DNA from: Pseudarthrobacter oxydans
GTDB lineage: Bacteria; Actinomycetota; Actinomycetes; Actinomycetales; Micrococcaceae
Reading direction: 5' to 3'
DNA: 64,000 nt
NCBI RefSeq assembly: GCF_013314975.1
Contig: NZ_JABTYH010000001.1
Coordinates: 62,001-126,000 of the forward strand
Shown here: positions 1-7,877 of the stretch, piece by piece
Numbering within the stretch: the first letter of the stretch is position 1
How the letters are laid out: the number at the start of each line of letters is the position of its first letter
The notes under the pieces: model-generated
Database searches by the model: none
Told to the model about the DNA's origin: nothing
What the model saw: only the letters and a program-made list of their open reading frames with translations
Translations under genes and position numbers: made by a program

Positions 1-178
1 CGGCAGGGCCAGAGCCCAGAAGGGTAGTGGGGGAGGGGTCCGGCTCGGCCAGGCAGCCCGTCAGGAGCGGAGCCGCCAAGAGAACCACTGCCAGGACGGC
101 AGGGCGCACAATGCCGCCACGTCGTCCTGCCCTGCGGGGCGCAGCAGATTCCGGCACGTTTGTTGCCTGTCCTTCCAT
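1..178 (-). CDS. Putative lipoprotein, N-terminal part (runs off the window start)
   Basis: On the minus strand, ATG at 178 opens 59 codons that stay open to the window edge. The N-terminus has an Arg-rich segment (RRAGRRGG, about residues 15-22), a hydrophobic helix and a lipobox LTGC with the modified Cys at residue 42, followed by a Pro/Ser-rich linker (AEPDPSP). This is a typical actinobacterial lipoprotein export signal, so the mature protein should sit on the outer face of the membrane. A GGGGAG stretch lies about 15 nt upstream of the ATG, so the start is only moderately certain. The functional domain is outside the window and I do not assign one. It diverges from phoH. Confidence 0.6.
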   Translation of the reverse strand, partial: MEGQATNVPESAAPRRAGRRGGIVRPAVLAVVLLAAPLLTGCLAEPDPSPTTLLGSGPA

Positions 179-525
179 GAATGGCTGGCCGCTCCCCAAG
201 CGGCAATCCAGCAGCGGCTGGATTTCCAGCATGGCACAGGGCCCGAAGCTGAAAGGCCGGATACGGGCCTCGGGGAGGAACTGCAACGGGAACGATATGA
301 GGCCGATATGAAGTTGATACCTAATGGCGGAACGGGCGGCGCCGTCCAGGCTTCCCGAAGGGTCTTGCCGTTCCCCTTTTCAGAGGTTGATGGGGTCCTG
401 GCGTAAGATGGAAGGGTCGCTGGTCGAGGCGCAACCGGTCCATCGTCGAAGGGCCCTGTCGCCGGCCGCCAGCAGCGGGAATTGTCCGGTACTTTGAGGG
501 GATCACGGGCCTGCGGGCCACCACT
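179..525. other. Intergenic region between divergent lipoprotein gene and phoH
   Basis: These 347 bases separate two divergent genes. No open frame with coding character is visible in any frame. A TAAGAT hexamer at 404-409 could be a -10 box for phoH, but I see no convincing -35 at the right distance. A short GGCCTGCGGGCC element just before the phoH start is the only inverted repeat noticed. The region probably holds promoters for both flanking genes. Confidence 0.4.
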
Positions 526-1614
526 ATGACTGAATCAGCGAATGGCAAGCGCCGGCTCAACACGGGAGAAGGCGCTGCGGGGGAATTTCCCCATTCCCTC
601 CCCGGCAGCCGGACCGAGGTAGTCCTTTTCGACAACTCCGACCAGATGGTCCAGTCCCTGGGCAGCCATGACGAGGCACTGCGGTATATCGAGGAACAGT
701 TTCCGGCCGTCAACTTCCATGTCCGGGGCAATGAGCTCTCGATTACAGGGCCTGCCAGCGACGTTCCCCGCATCATGCGCCTCCTCCACGAGGTCCGGGG
801 GCTCGTGGCCCGCGGCACGGTGATCAGCCCGGCGGTGCTGCAGCAGCTTGTTGCACTGCTCCGTACCCAGTCCCTGCAAAACCCCGTTGACGTACTGACC
901 CACGACATCCTGTCCAGCCGCGGAAAAACCATCCGCCCGAAGACGCTGAACCAGAAGACCTACGTTGACTCCATCGACACCAATACGGTGATTTTCGGCA
1001 TAGGTCCGGCAGGTACAGGCAAGACCTACCTCGCGATGGCAAAGGCCGTCCAGGCACTGCAGCAAAAAGAGGTCAGCCGCATCATCCTGACCCGCCCCGC
1101 CGTTGAGGCGGGAGAGCGGTTGGGTTTCCTCCCCGGGACCCTGAGCGACAAGATCGATCCGTACCTGCGCCCGCTCTACGATGCACTGCACGACATGATG
1201 GACCCCGAGTCCATTCCCCGGCTGATGGCAGCAGGCACCATTGAAGTGGCGCCCCTCGCCTACATGCGCGGCCGGACGCTCAATGACGCCTTCATCATCC
1301 TTGACGAGGCCCAGAACACCACGCCGGAGCAGATGAAGATGTTCCTTACCCGGCTTGGCTTCGGATCCAAGATGGTGGTCACCGGGGACGTCACCCAGGT
1401 TGACCTGCCCTTCGGCACCCGCTCCGGACTCCGCATCGTGGAGGAGATCCTCCAGGGCATCGAGGGCGTCAGCTTCTCGGTCCTTGACGCCGCAGACGTC
1501 GTCAGGCACAGGCTGGTGGGTGACATCGTCAACGCCTACAGCATCTGGGATGAAACCCAGCGCAGCCGGGTAAAACATTCGGCCGGCGCCGCTAAACGGG
1601 GGGAACACGCGTGA
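526..1614 (+). CDS. phoH: PhoH-like P-loop ATPase (YbeZ family)
   Basis: This 362-residue protein is a PhoH/YbeZ-type ATPase, a family linked to RNA metabolism and ribosome maturation. It has an N-terminal KH-like region (about residues 30-120), a Walker A (GPAGTGKT) near residue 161 and a Walker B-like IILDEAQN further on. Length fits the family. It is followed by ybeY with a 4-nt GTGA overlap, the usual actinobacterial order phoH-ybeY-CBS protein-era, which implies translational coupling. The chosen ATG gives the conserved hydrophilic N-terminus; the ribosome binding site is weak. Function in RNA processing is a family inference. Confidence 0.93.
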   Translation: MTESANGKRRLNTGEGAAGEFPHSLPGSRTEVVLFDNSDQMVQSLGSHDEALRYIEEQFPAVNFHVRGNELSITGPASDVPRIMRLLHEVRGLVARGTVISPAVLQQLVALLRTQSLQNPVDVLTHDILSSRGKTIRPKTLNQKTYVDSIDTNTVIFGIGPAGTGKTYLAMAKAVQALQQKEVSRIILTRPAVEAGERLGFLPGTLSDKIDPYLRPLYDALHDMMDPESIPRLMAAGTIEVAPLAYMRGRTLNDAFIILDEAQNTTPEQMKMFLTRLGFGSKMVVTGDVTQVDLPFGTRSGLRIVEEILQGIEGVSFSVLDAADVVRHRLVGDIVNAYSIWDETQRSRVKHSAGAAKRGEHA

Positions 1615-2084
1615 GCATCGAGGTCAACAATGAATCCGGCGTCCAGGTGGACGAAGCGGAAATCGTGGCATTGTCCCGGTACATCTTTGAACAGCTGTAT
1701 ATCCATCCGCAGGCTGAACTGTCCGTCCTGCTGGTGGACGAGCCCGCGATGGAGAAGCTTCACATCGAACTGATGGATGAGCCCGGCTCCACCGATGTCC
1801 TGTCCGTACCCATGGACGAGTTGACTCCCGGGACGCCGGACCGTCCCACCCCCCAGGGCATGCTTGGCGATATTGCCATCTGCCCGCAGGTTGCCCGGGT
1901 GCAGGCCAAGAACGCCGGCCACTCACTGCAGGACGAGATGCTCCTGCTCACCACGCACGGGATCCTCCACCTGCTGGGATACGACCATGCAGAACCCGAG
2001 GAGAAGGCCGAGATGTTCGGGCTCCAGCGTGAGCTCCTGTCCGGCTTCACCGGCAAAGAAGCGCCCGCCGAGACCACCCAGTGA
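1611..2084 (+). CDS. ybeY: Endoribonuclease YbeY (rRNA maturation factor)
   Basis: This 157-residue protein carries the YbeY zinc signature HGILHLLGYDH near residues 115-125, whose three histidines bind the catalytic metal. YbeY acts in 16S rRNA 3'-end maturation and ribosome quality control. It begins at a GTG that overlaps the phoH stop by 4 nt and ends with another 4-nt overlap onto the next gene, so it lies in a tightly coupled operon. The usual PhoH partnership is preserved here. Confidence 0.95.
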   Translation: MSIEVNNESGVQVDEAEIVALSRYIFEQLYIHPQAELSVLLVDEPAMEKLHIELMDEPGSTDVLSVPMDELTPGTPDRPTPQGMLGDIAICPQVARVQAKNAGHSLQDEMLLLTTHGILHLLGYDHAEPEEKAEMFGLQRELLSGFTGKEAPAETTQ

Positions 2085-3412
2085 CGCCTCTGCTCCTCGT
2101 CGCAATGGCCTTGGCTTTCCTGGCTGTTGCGGCCGTCTTGACTGCGGCCGAAGCGGCCTTCAACTTCATTCCGCGGCATGACGCGGAAGACGCCCTGCTG
2201 AAGAGCCGCGGGACCGCCCTGCGGCAGATCCTCTCCCATCCGGTGGCGCACATCCGGGCGCTGCGGTTCTGGCGTATCTGGTTCGAGATGGCCTCTGCCG
2301 TTGCCGTCGCCGTGCTGCTCTACAGCCTGCTGGACAACGTGTGGCTTGCCGGCCTTGCCGCCACCGGCATCATGGCCTTGCTGGGCTTTGTGATCGTCGG
2401 TGTCTCCCCGCGCCAGCTTGGCAGGCTGCATTCCGCTGCCGTGGTGCGCTCCACCGCTCCGATGATCCGCTTCCTGACCTGGGTCCTGGGGCCAATTCCA
2501 GGCTGGCTGGTGACGCTTGGCAGTACCGCTGCCCCCGGAGCCCCCGGCGGGGACGAGGCGTTCTTCAGCGAGCAGGAATTCCGTGAACTTGTTGAACGTG
2601 CCAGCGAGTCCGACATGATCGAGGACACCGAGGCGGAAATGATCCAGTCCGTTTTCGATTTCGGTGACACGCTTGTCCGCGCCGTGATGGTGCCGCGCAC
2701 GGACATCCTCACCATCGAAGCGGGGTCCAGCCTGCGGCAGGCGATGTCCCTCTTCCTCCGCTCCGGCTACTCCAGGATCCCGGTCATCGGCGACAGCACG
2801 GACCAGATTCTCGGCATCATCTACCTGAAGGACGTTGCGGCCGTCATTCACGAACTGGCACCGCACGAGGAACCGCCGCTGGTGGAGTCGCTCGCCCGGG
2901 AAGTACGGTATGTGCCGGAATCGAAGCCCGTCAGCGACCTGCTCCGGGAGCTCCAGAAGGAGTCCACGCATGTTGCCATCGTGATCGACGAGTACGGCGG
3001 AACTGCCGGACTTGTCACCCTGGAGGACCTCATCGAGGAAATCGTGGGTGAAATCGTGGACGAGTACGACACCGAAAGTGCCGAGGCCGTGGAGCTCGAC
3101 GACGGATCCTACCGGGTCAGCGCCCGCATGGGCATCGATGACCTGGGCGAGCTGTTCGACATCGAACTCGATGATGATGAAGTGGACACCGTTGGCGGCC
3201 TGCTCGCAAAAGCGCTGGGCCGCGTACCCATCGTGGGAAGCACGGTGGAAGTGCAGGGCGTGTCCCTGCGGGCCGACCGGCTGGAAGGCCGCCGCAACCG
3301 CGTCAGCCATATCATTGCGGCGCGGGTGGCAAAAGAAGACACTGACCTTGAGGACCTCTTCCAAGAGGCGGAAGCAACCCAGCAGGGAGTTTCACGTGAG
3401 CAAGAAAAATAA
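2081..3412 (+). CDS. CNNM/CorC-type membrane protein with CBS pair (hemolysin-like family)
   Basis: This 443-residue protein has an N-terminal DUF21/CNNM transmembrane domain (about residues 1-150), a linker, two CBS motifs (about 200-320; for example the segment around DEYGGTAGLVTLEDLIEEIVG) and a C-terminal CorC_HlyC domain (about 335-425). The family is implicated in Mg2+/cation efflux; the old name hemolysin is misleading. GTG start overlaps the ybeY stop, and its end overlaps the era start by 17 nt. The substrate is not shown by the sequence. Confidence 0.9.
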   Translation: MTPLLLVAMALAFLAVAAVLTAAEAAFNFIPRHDAEDALLKSRGTALRQILSHPVAHIRALRFWRIWFEMASAVAVAVLLYSLLDNVWLAGLAATGIMALLGFVIVGVSPRQLGRLHSAAVVRSTAPMIRFLTWVLGPIPGWLVTLGSTAAPGAPGGDEAFFSEQEFRELVERASESDMIEDTEAEMIQSVFDFGDTLVRAVMVPRTDILTIEAGSSLRQAMSLFLRSGYSRIPVIGDSTDQILGIIYLKDVAAVIHELAPHEEPPLVESLAREVRYVPESKPVSDLLRELQKESTHVAIVIDEYGGTAGLVTLEDLIEEIVGEIVDEYDTESAEAVELDDGSYRVSARMGIDDLGELFDIELDDDEVDTVGGLLAKALGRVPIVGSTVEVQGVSLRADRLEGRRNRVSHIIAARVAKEDTDLEDLFQEAEATQQGVSREQEK

Positions 3413-4355
3413 GGGCGAAAGCCACGACGATTTCGGTGGTTTCCGCGCAGGGTTCTCGGTCCTGGTAGGCCGGCCCAACGCGGGCAAGTCCACCCTGACT
3501 AACGCGCTGGTGGGCAAGAAGGTGGCCATCACGTCCGCTAAGCCCCAGACCACCCGGCACACCATCCGCGGCATCGTCCACCGGCAGGACGCGCAGCTGA
3601 TCCTGGTTGACACACCGGGGCTGCACCGCCCCCGCACACTCCTGGGCAAGCGCCTGAACGACCTCGTTGCCGACACACTGGCGGAGGTGGATGCGATCGG
3701 GTTCTGCCTCCCCGCCAACGAAAAGATCGGCCCCGGCGACAAGTTCATCGCCGCGCAGCTGGCCGCCGTGGGCCGCAAGCCCGTGATCGCCATCGTCACC
3801 AAGGCCGACACTGTGGACCGCCAGGCCCTGACGGAACAGCTCCTGGCCGTGGCCGCCCTCGGCCGGGAAGTGCTGGGGGAGGAAGGGTGGAAGGACATCG
3901 TTCCCGTCTCCGCCACTGACGGCTTCCAGGTGGACACCGTCGCTGACGTCCTCATCAGCCACATGCCGCCGTCTCCTCCGCTGTACCCGGACGGTGAACT
4001 CACCGACGAGCCGGAAGCCGTGATGGTGGCGGAACTTATCCGGGAAGCGGCCCTCGAAGGCGTTCGGGATGAGCTGCCGCACTCCCTCGCCGTGGTGGTG
4101 GAAGAAATCGTTCCCCGGGAGGACCGGCCGGACGACAGCCCGCTGCTTGACGTGCGGGTGAACCTTTATGTGGAGCGTCCTTCCCAAAAAGCAATCATCA
4201 TCGGCAAGGGCGGCAGCCGTCTGCGTGAGGTGGGCACCAATGCGCGCAAGGGCATCGAGGCGCTCCTGGGTACACGCATCTACCTGGACCTCCACGTGAA
4301 GGTGGCGAAGGACTGGCAGCGGGACCCGAAACAGCTGGTGAAGCTGGGCTTCTGA
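3396..4355 (+). CDS. era: GTPase Era, 30S ribosome assembly factor
   Basis: This 319-residue GTPase has G1 GRPNAGKST, G3 DTPGL and G4 TKAD motifs, then a C-terminal KH domain with IIGKGGSRLREVG that binds the 3' end of 16S rRNA. The open frame extends far upstream inside the preceding gene, but GTG at 3396 is preferred. It is preceded by GGGAG seven nt away and gives a normal Era length, overlapping the CNNM gene by 17 nt. Era with YbeY and PhoH forms a ribosome-maturation module. Confidence 0.96.
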   Translation: MSKKNKGESHDDFGGFRAGFSVLVGRPNAGKSTLTNALVGKKVAITSAKPQTTRHTIRGIVHRQDAQLILVDTPGLHRPRTLLGKRLNDLVADTLAEVDAIGFCLPANEKIGPGDKFIAAQLAAVGRKPVIAIVTKADTVDRQALTEQLLAVAALGREVLGEEGWKDIVPVSATDGFQVDTVADVLISHMPPSPPLYPDGELTDEPEAVMVAELIREAALEGVRDELPHSLAVVVEEIVPREDRPDDSPLLDVRVNLYVERPSQKAIIIGKGGSRLREVGTNARKGIEALLGTRIYLDLHVKVAKDWQRDPKQLVKLGF

Positions 4356-4451
4356 GCCCTTTACAAGGCGCGGCCGCTGGACCGCCCGGCAATTTCCCAG
4401 CCTGGACCACTAAAATGGGCCGGATTTCGAATTTAGAGGAAGGTTCACCAC

Positions 4452-6023
4452 GTGGGGCTAGGCCGCGAGAAGCGCGACGACGGAGCTGAAGTGTCATCCG
4501 GGGGACCCGTGTCCCGGCACGCGGAAGGCGGCACCCTTGGCGCCGCCCGCCACCTGGGGCACCTGCGCGGCATGCCGGTGTGGCTGAAGGTTGTTACCGC
4601 CGTCGTTTCCGTTGCCATGATTGGCGGCATTGCATTCGCCGGTTTCTGGTTCCTTCGGCTCCAGAACAACATCTCCAAGGCCCCGCTGAACGCCGGCGGC
4701 GGCAACAACGAACAGGTGAGCGACGCGACCGGACGGATGCAGATCCTGATTCTCGGTTCGGACACGCGCGACGGTGAAAACGCCGAGTACGGCACCGCGG
4801 ACGATTCCCGTGGCTACGGCAAGTCGGACGTCATGATGATGATGGACATCTCCGAGGACAACAAGCGCGTCAGCGTGATCAGTTTCCCCCGGGACCTGCT
4901 GGTGGACATTCCCGAATGCAAGGATGAGGAAACCAACCAGGTTTATCCCGCCCGCAGCGGCGTGATGATCAACGAGGCCATGGCCGAAGCCGGCATAGGC
5001 TGCGCAGTGGACACCGTCAACCAGCTCACCGGCCTGGAGGTGGACCACTTTATGATGGCCGACTTTACCGCCGTGAAGGAACTGTCCAACGCCGTCGGCG
5101 GCGTCGAAGTCTGCATCAGCGACGCCGTCTACGATCCCGATTCGCGCCTTCGGCTGCCCGCGGGCACATCAGCGGTCCAGGGGGAAATGGCCCTCGCGTT
5201 CCTGCGGACGCGCCACGCCTTTGCCGACGGCGGCGATTTGGGCCGGATCAAGGCCCAGCAGGGCTTCCTGTCCTCCCTGACCCGCAAGATCAAGGACGAC
5301 GGGACGTTGTCGGATCCCGGCAGGATGCTTAAGATCGCCGACGTCGTCACCCAGAACCTGACCGTGGATGAAGGTTTGGCCTCTGTGCCCAGCCTGCTCA
5401 CCATCGGCAACCGGCTCAAGGATATCGACATCAGCAAGGTCGCCTTCGTGGCCGTGCCCACCACGCCGGCGCTGGCCGATCCCAACAGGCTGCAGATCGC
5501 CGAGCCCGCCGGTTCCCAGCTGTTCGCCGCCCTCCGGCAGGACGTCGATCTGACTGATCCGACGGCGCCTTCCCCGTCCCCTTCGGAAACCTCCGCACCC
5601 CCCACGGCAGCCCCCACCGAGACGGCTCCTCCGCTGCCGCCTTACGACAAGGCCGTACAGCCCGTCACCGTGGCCAACGGCACCGGGGTTCCCGGCCGCG
5701 CACAGGAAATCGTGCAGGCCCTGATCTCGGGCGGCTTCACCCAGGCCGGCCAGTTCGAGGCCACAGCGGTGGAGCAGTCGGTGGTGTACTACGGCACGGA
5801 CTTCGCGGACGTGGCTGCGGATGTCGCCGCCGTGCTGGGGATCCCTGCCGCACAGGTGGTGCCCGCCCCCAACATCGCGGGTGTCCAGGTCTACCTGGGC
5901 ACCGACTTCACCACCGGGATCACCTACGGGGCTCCAGCCGCGCTCCCGGACGATATCGTCAACCAGACGGCGAAGGATGCGTCCTGCCAGCAGGCCAACC
6001 CGGCACTGATCGTCCAGGGTTAG
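4452..6023 (+). CDS. LytR-CpsA-Psr (LCP) family cell-wall glycopolymer ligase
   Basis: This 523-residue protein has a cytoplasmic N-terminus, one transmembrane helix (about residues 42-68) and an extracellular LCP domain. Conserved pieces are ILILGSDTRDG near residue 97, SFPRDLLVDIP near 147 and FLRTRHAFADGGDLGRI near 250, with the Arg/Asp residues used to bind polyprenyl-pyrophosphate. A Pro/Thr-rich linker and a LytR C-terminal domain (about 395-485) follow. LCP enzymes transfer teichoic-acid-like or other glycopolymers to peptidoglycan. GTG at 4452 has GAGGAAGG eight nt upstream; a TAAAAT hexamer at 4411-4416 may be its -10. The stop overlaps the convergent gene by 4 nt. Confidence 0.93.
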   Translation: MGLGREKRDDGAEVSSGGPVSRHAEGGTLGAARHLGHLRGMPVWLKVVTAVVSVAMIGGIAFAGFWFLRLQNNISKAPLNAGGGNNEQVSDATGRMQILILGSDTRDGENAEYGTADDSRGYGKSDVMMMMDISEDNKRVSVISFPRDLLVDIPECKDEETNQVYPARSGVMINEAMAEAGIGCAVDTVNQLTGLEVDHFMMADFTAVKELSNAVGGVEVCISDAVYDPDSRLRLPAGTSAVQGEMALAFLRTRHAFADGGDLGRIKAQQGFLSSLTRKIKDDGTLSDPGRMLKIADVVTQNLTVDEGLASVPSLLTIGNRLKDIDISKVAFVAVPTTPALADPNRLQIAEPAGSQLFAALRQDVDLTDPTAPSPSPSETSAPPTAAPTETAPPLPPYDKAVQPVTVANGTGVPGRAQEIVQALISGGFTQAGQFEATAVEQSVVYYGTDFADVAADVAAVLGIPAAQVVPAPNIAGVQVYLGTDFTTGITYGAPAALPDDIVNQTAKDASCQQANPALIVQG

Positions 6024-6847
6024 CCACCGGTCCTGGGCGCCAGGAGGATCTGGACGGCCTCGATCCGCTTGCCCAGGCCTGATGTGCCCGCCGTTCTGCC
6101 GTCAGCGACCCATGACTGCCAGCCCACATCCTGCACATGGGCGCGGTAGTGGATCCTGTAATGGTTCGCCATCTCACCGGTCAACCTGAGTTCAAACGCT
6201 TCCAGGCGTAGCCCCTGCCCAACCGTGCCAATCGGAGTGGCCGAGGATGTCCACGGCTGCCAGCCGATCGACTGCACATGCCCCCGCCACTCGATGTCCC
6301 CGGAATAAGCGGTGCTGGACACGGTGAGGTGCAACGCCTCAACCCGAAGGGACCTGCCCGTAGTCCCGGCGACGGTCCCATCCGAAACGTCCGCCGTCCA
6401 GCCGAGGTTCTGAACGTGGGCGGCATACACGGCAGTGAATGCCGGTGCGAGCTTCGGAACCAGCTCGATCGAAACGGCCTCCACCTGCCGCCCCTGTCCG
6501 ACGGTGCCAACCGTAGCTCCGTCGACCCCGTACGGCTGCCAGCCGATGTTCTGTACGTGGGCGCGATACCTGATGCTGTACTGCGAGGCCAGATCCCCCG
6601 TCAACCGCAGCTCGAACGCTTCAAGGCGCAGACCGAGCCCCGTGGTTCCAATCGGGGCCGCCGACGTTGTCCACGGCTGCCAGCCGATGTTCTGGACATG
6701 CCCCCTCCACAGAATGTCGCCCGAGAGGCGGTCTCCTGCCACCGACAGCCGCAACGCCTCCATTGGCAGTGACCGTCCGGTAGTTCCTGCGGAGGCACCG
6801 TCCAGGACGCTCGGCTGCCAGCCGATCGTCGCGACGTGGGCCTGATA
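6020..6847 (-). repeat. Two-copy tandem block of three ChW repeats (420-bp period)
   Basis: The six ChW repeats fall into two triads. Repeats 1/4, 2/5 and 3/6 resemble each other more than their neighbours, and each pair is offset by exactly 140 residues (420 bp). At DNA level the segment from 6661 closely matches that from 6241, including a shared CCACGGCTGCCAGCCGAT. The simplest reading is duplication of a three-repeat block inside the gene. Confidence 0.8.
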
Positions 6848-7633
6848 GACCCCGATGCACGTCATGTCATAGTCGTAGGTGCCGTCGGTCCATTGTGAGA
6901 TGTGGACGGTGCCGCCGGAGAAGCTGTTGTTCACGCAGAGGTCGGACGCTTCACTGGCGAAATCGAGATGTCCTGCCGGTGACCAGACGGGCACGTCAGG
7001 AAGCTGCCACGATCCGGTGATAGCCTCCCAAGCGCTCACATAGGAGTAGATCCCGTGTGGGTACCCGGCATGCGACAGTGCGGCCAGGAGCCCGGAGATG
7101 ACGTACCGGTTCTCCTGCCGTTGTGTTGCTGTCGAGCTGGGCCAGGGCTGTTGCGGGCGGGGCTCGACGTCGACCCATATTCTCTCCGGCCGCCATCCCA
7201 CCTCGTTGAGAGATGCAAGAGCCGCGCGACCCTCGGCGTACCCGACGTTGCGCAGCCGGTCCGGCCTGGTGTCTACAGGCCAAGGGCCGTCGTCGCCGTA
7301 GGTGTCGTACTGCGCGGCCGTGGGGAACGTAGCCATTGCGTAGGCCTGAGCCCGGACGCCTTGGTCGAGCACCCACTGGAACTGCCCGTCCAGGCAGGGG
7401 TTCTCGGTGAACGCGAGTCCACGCGTTAGCCCAACGATCACGAACTCCGTGTCTTCCGGCGGCATCGGAAGACCGCCTGGGCACTGTGGCCACGAAAAGT
7501 CGTGTCCGTAGTCGACTGCTCGTGCGGGTGGGGCGAACAGCACGCCGAGCGCCAGCACAAGTAGAGCCGCCAGGAGCCGGGGTGTGGATGCCCGGGAGCG
7601 GCGGCCTGGGCGAAGAGCACCAAGGCCGGCCAT
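6020..7633 (-). CDS. Secreted glycoside-hydrolase-like protein with six ChW repeats
   Basis: This 537-residue protein has a Sec signal peptide (cleavage near PPARA, residue 39), an N-terminal domain (about 40-258) resembling the DUF1906/GH25-like TIM-barrel fold (WVDVEPRP around 153-160, SQWTDGTYDYD near 246-256), and six C-terminal repeats of the Clostridial hydrophobic W type. Repeats start at about residues 263, 309, 357, 403, 449 and 497, each with a HVQxIGWQP-like core and a GTTGxxLRxEAxxL tail. ChW repeats usually mediate carbohydrate or cell-surface binding. The enzyme probably acts on cell wall or extracellular glycans, but substrate and catalytic residues are inferred. It is convergent with the LCP gene. 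Confidence 0.82.
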   Translation of the reverse strand: MAGLGALRPGRRSRASTPRLLAALLVLALGVLFAPPARAVDYGHDFSWPQCPGGLPMPPEDTEFVIVGLTRGLAFTENPCLDGQFQWVLDQGVRAQAYAMATFPTAAQYDTYGDDGPWPVDTRPDRLRNVGYAEGRAALASLNEVGWRPERIWVDVEPRPQQPWPSSTATQRQENRYVISGLLAALSHAGYPHGIYSYVSAWEAITGSWQLPDVPVWSPAGHLDFASEASDLCVNNSFSGGTVHISQWTDGTYDYDMTCIGVYQAHVATIGWQPSVLDGASAGTTGRSLPMEALRLSVAGDRLSGDILWRGHVQNIGWQPWTTSAAPIGTTGLGLRLEAFELRLTGDLASQYSIRYRAHVQNIGWQPYGVDGATVGTVGQGRQVEAVSIELVPKLAPAFTAVYAAHVQNLGWTADVSDGTVAGTTGRSLRVEALHLTVSSTAYSGDIEWRGHVQSIGWQPWTSSATPIGTVGQGLRLEAFELRLTGEMANHYRIHYRAHVQDVGWQSWVADGRTAGTSGLGKRIEAVQILLAPRTGG

Positions 7634-7877
7634 GATGGCCCCCTTTTCGAAGGATGACCAAATTATCCCACTCGGCCACCTTCACCGCTATCCGGCGGAT
7701 CACGCGTCGCTGCAGAAGGCTGTCCGCGCGGATCTCCAAGCGCGCTCATTCCCGCGGCTCAGCCGTTACAGCTCCGTTTCCGGCGGAGCGGGAGGTGAAA
7801 CTGCGCCCCAGGAGTCGGACCCGGGTTTCAGCCCTGCTCCCGGGAGCAGTTCGACGTGCCGGCCTTTTGGCGTTCGG

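Noticed and set aside
535..1608. 357-residue minus-strand open frame opposite phoH
   Set aside because: Fully contained in phoH on the other strand and without any domain signature.
1760..3364. 534-residue minus-strand open frame opposite ybeY and the CNNM gene
   Set aside because: It spans two well-supported genes on the plus strand; no ribosome binding site or family similarity.
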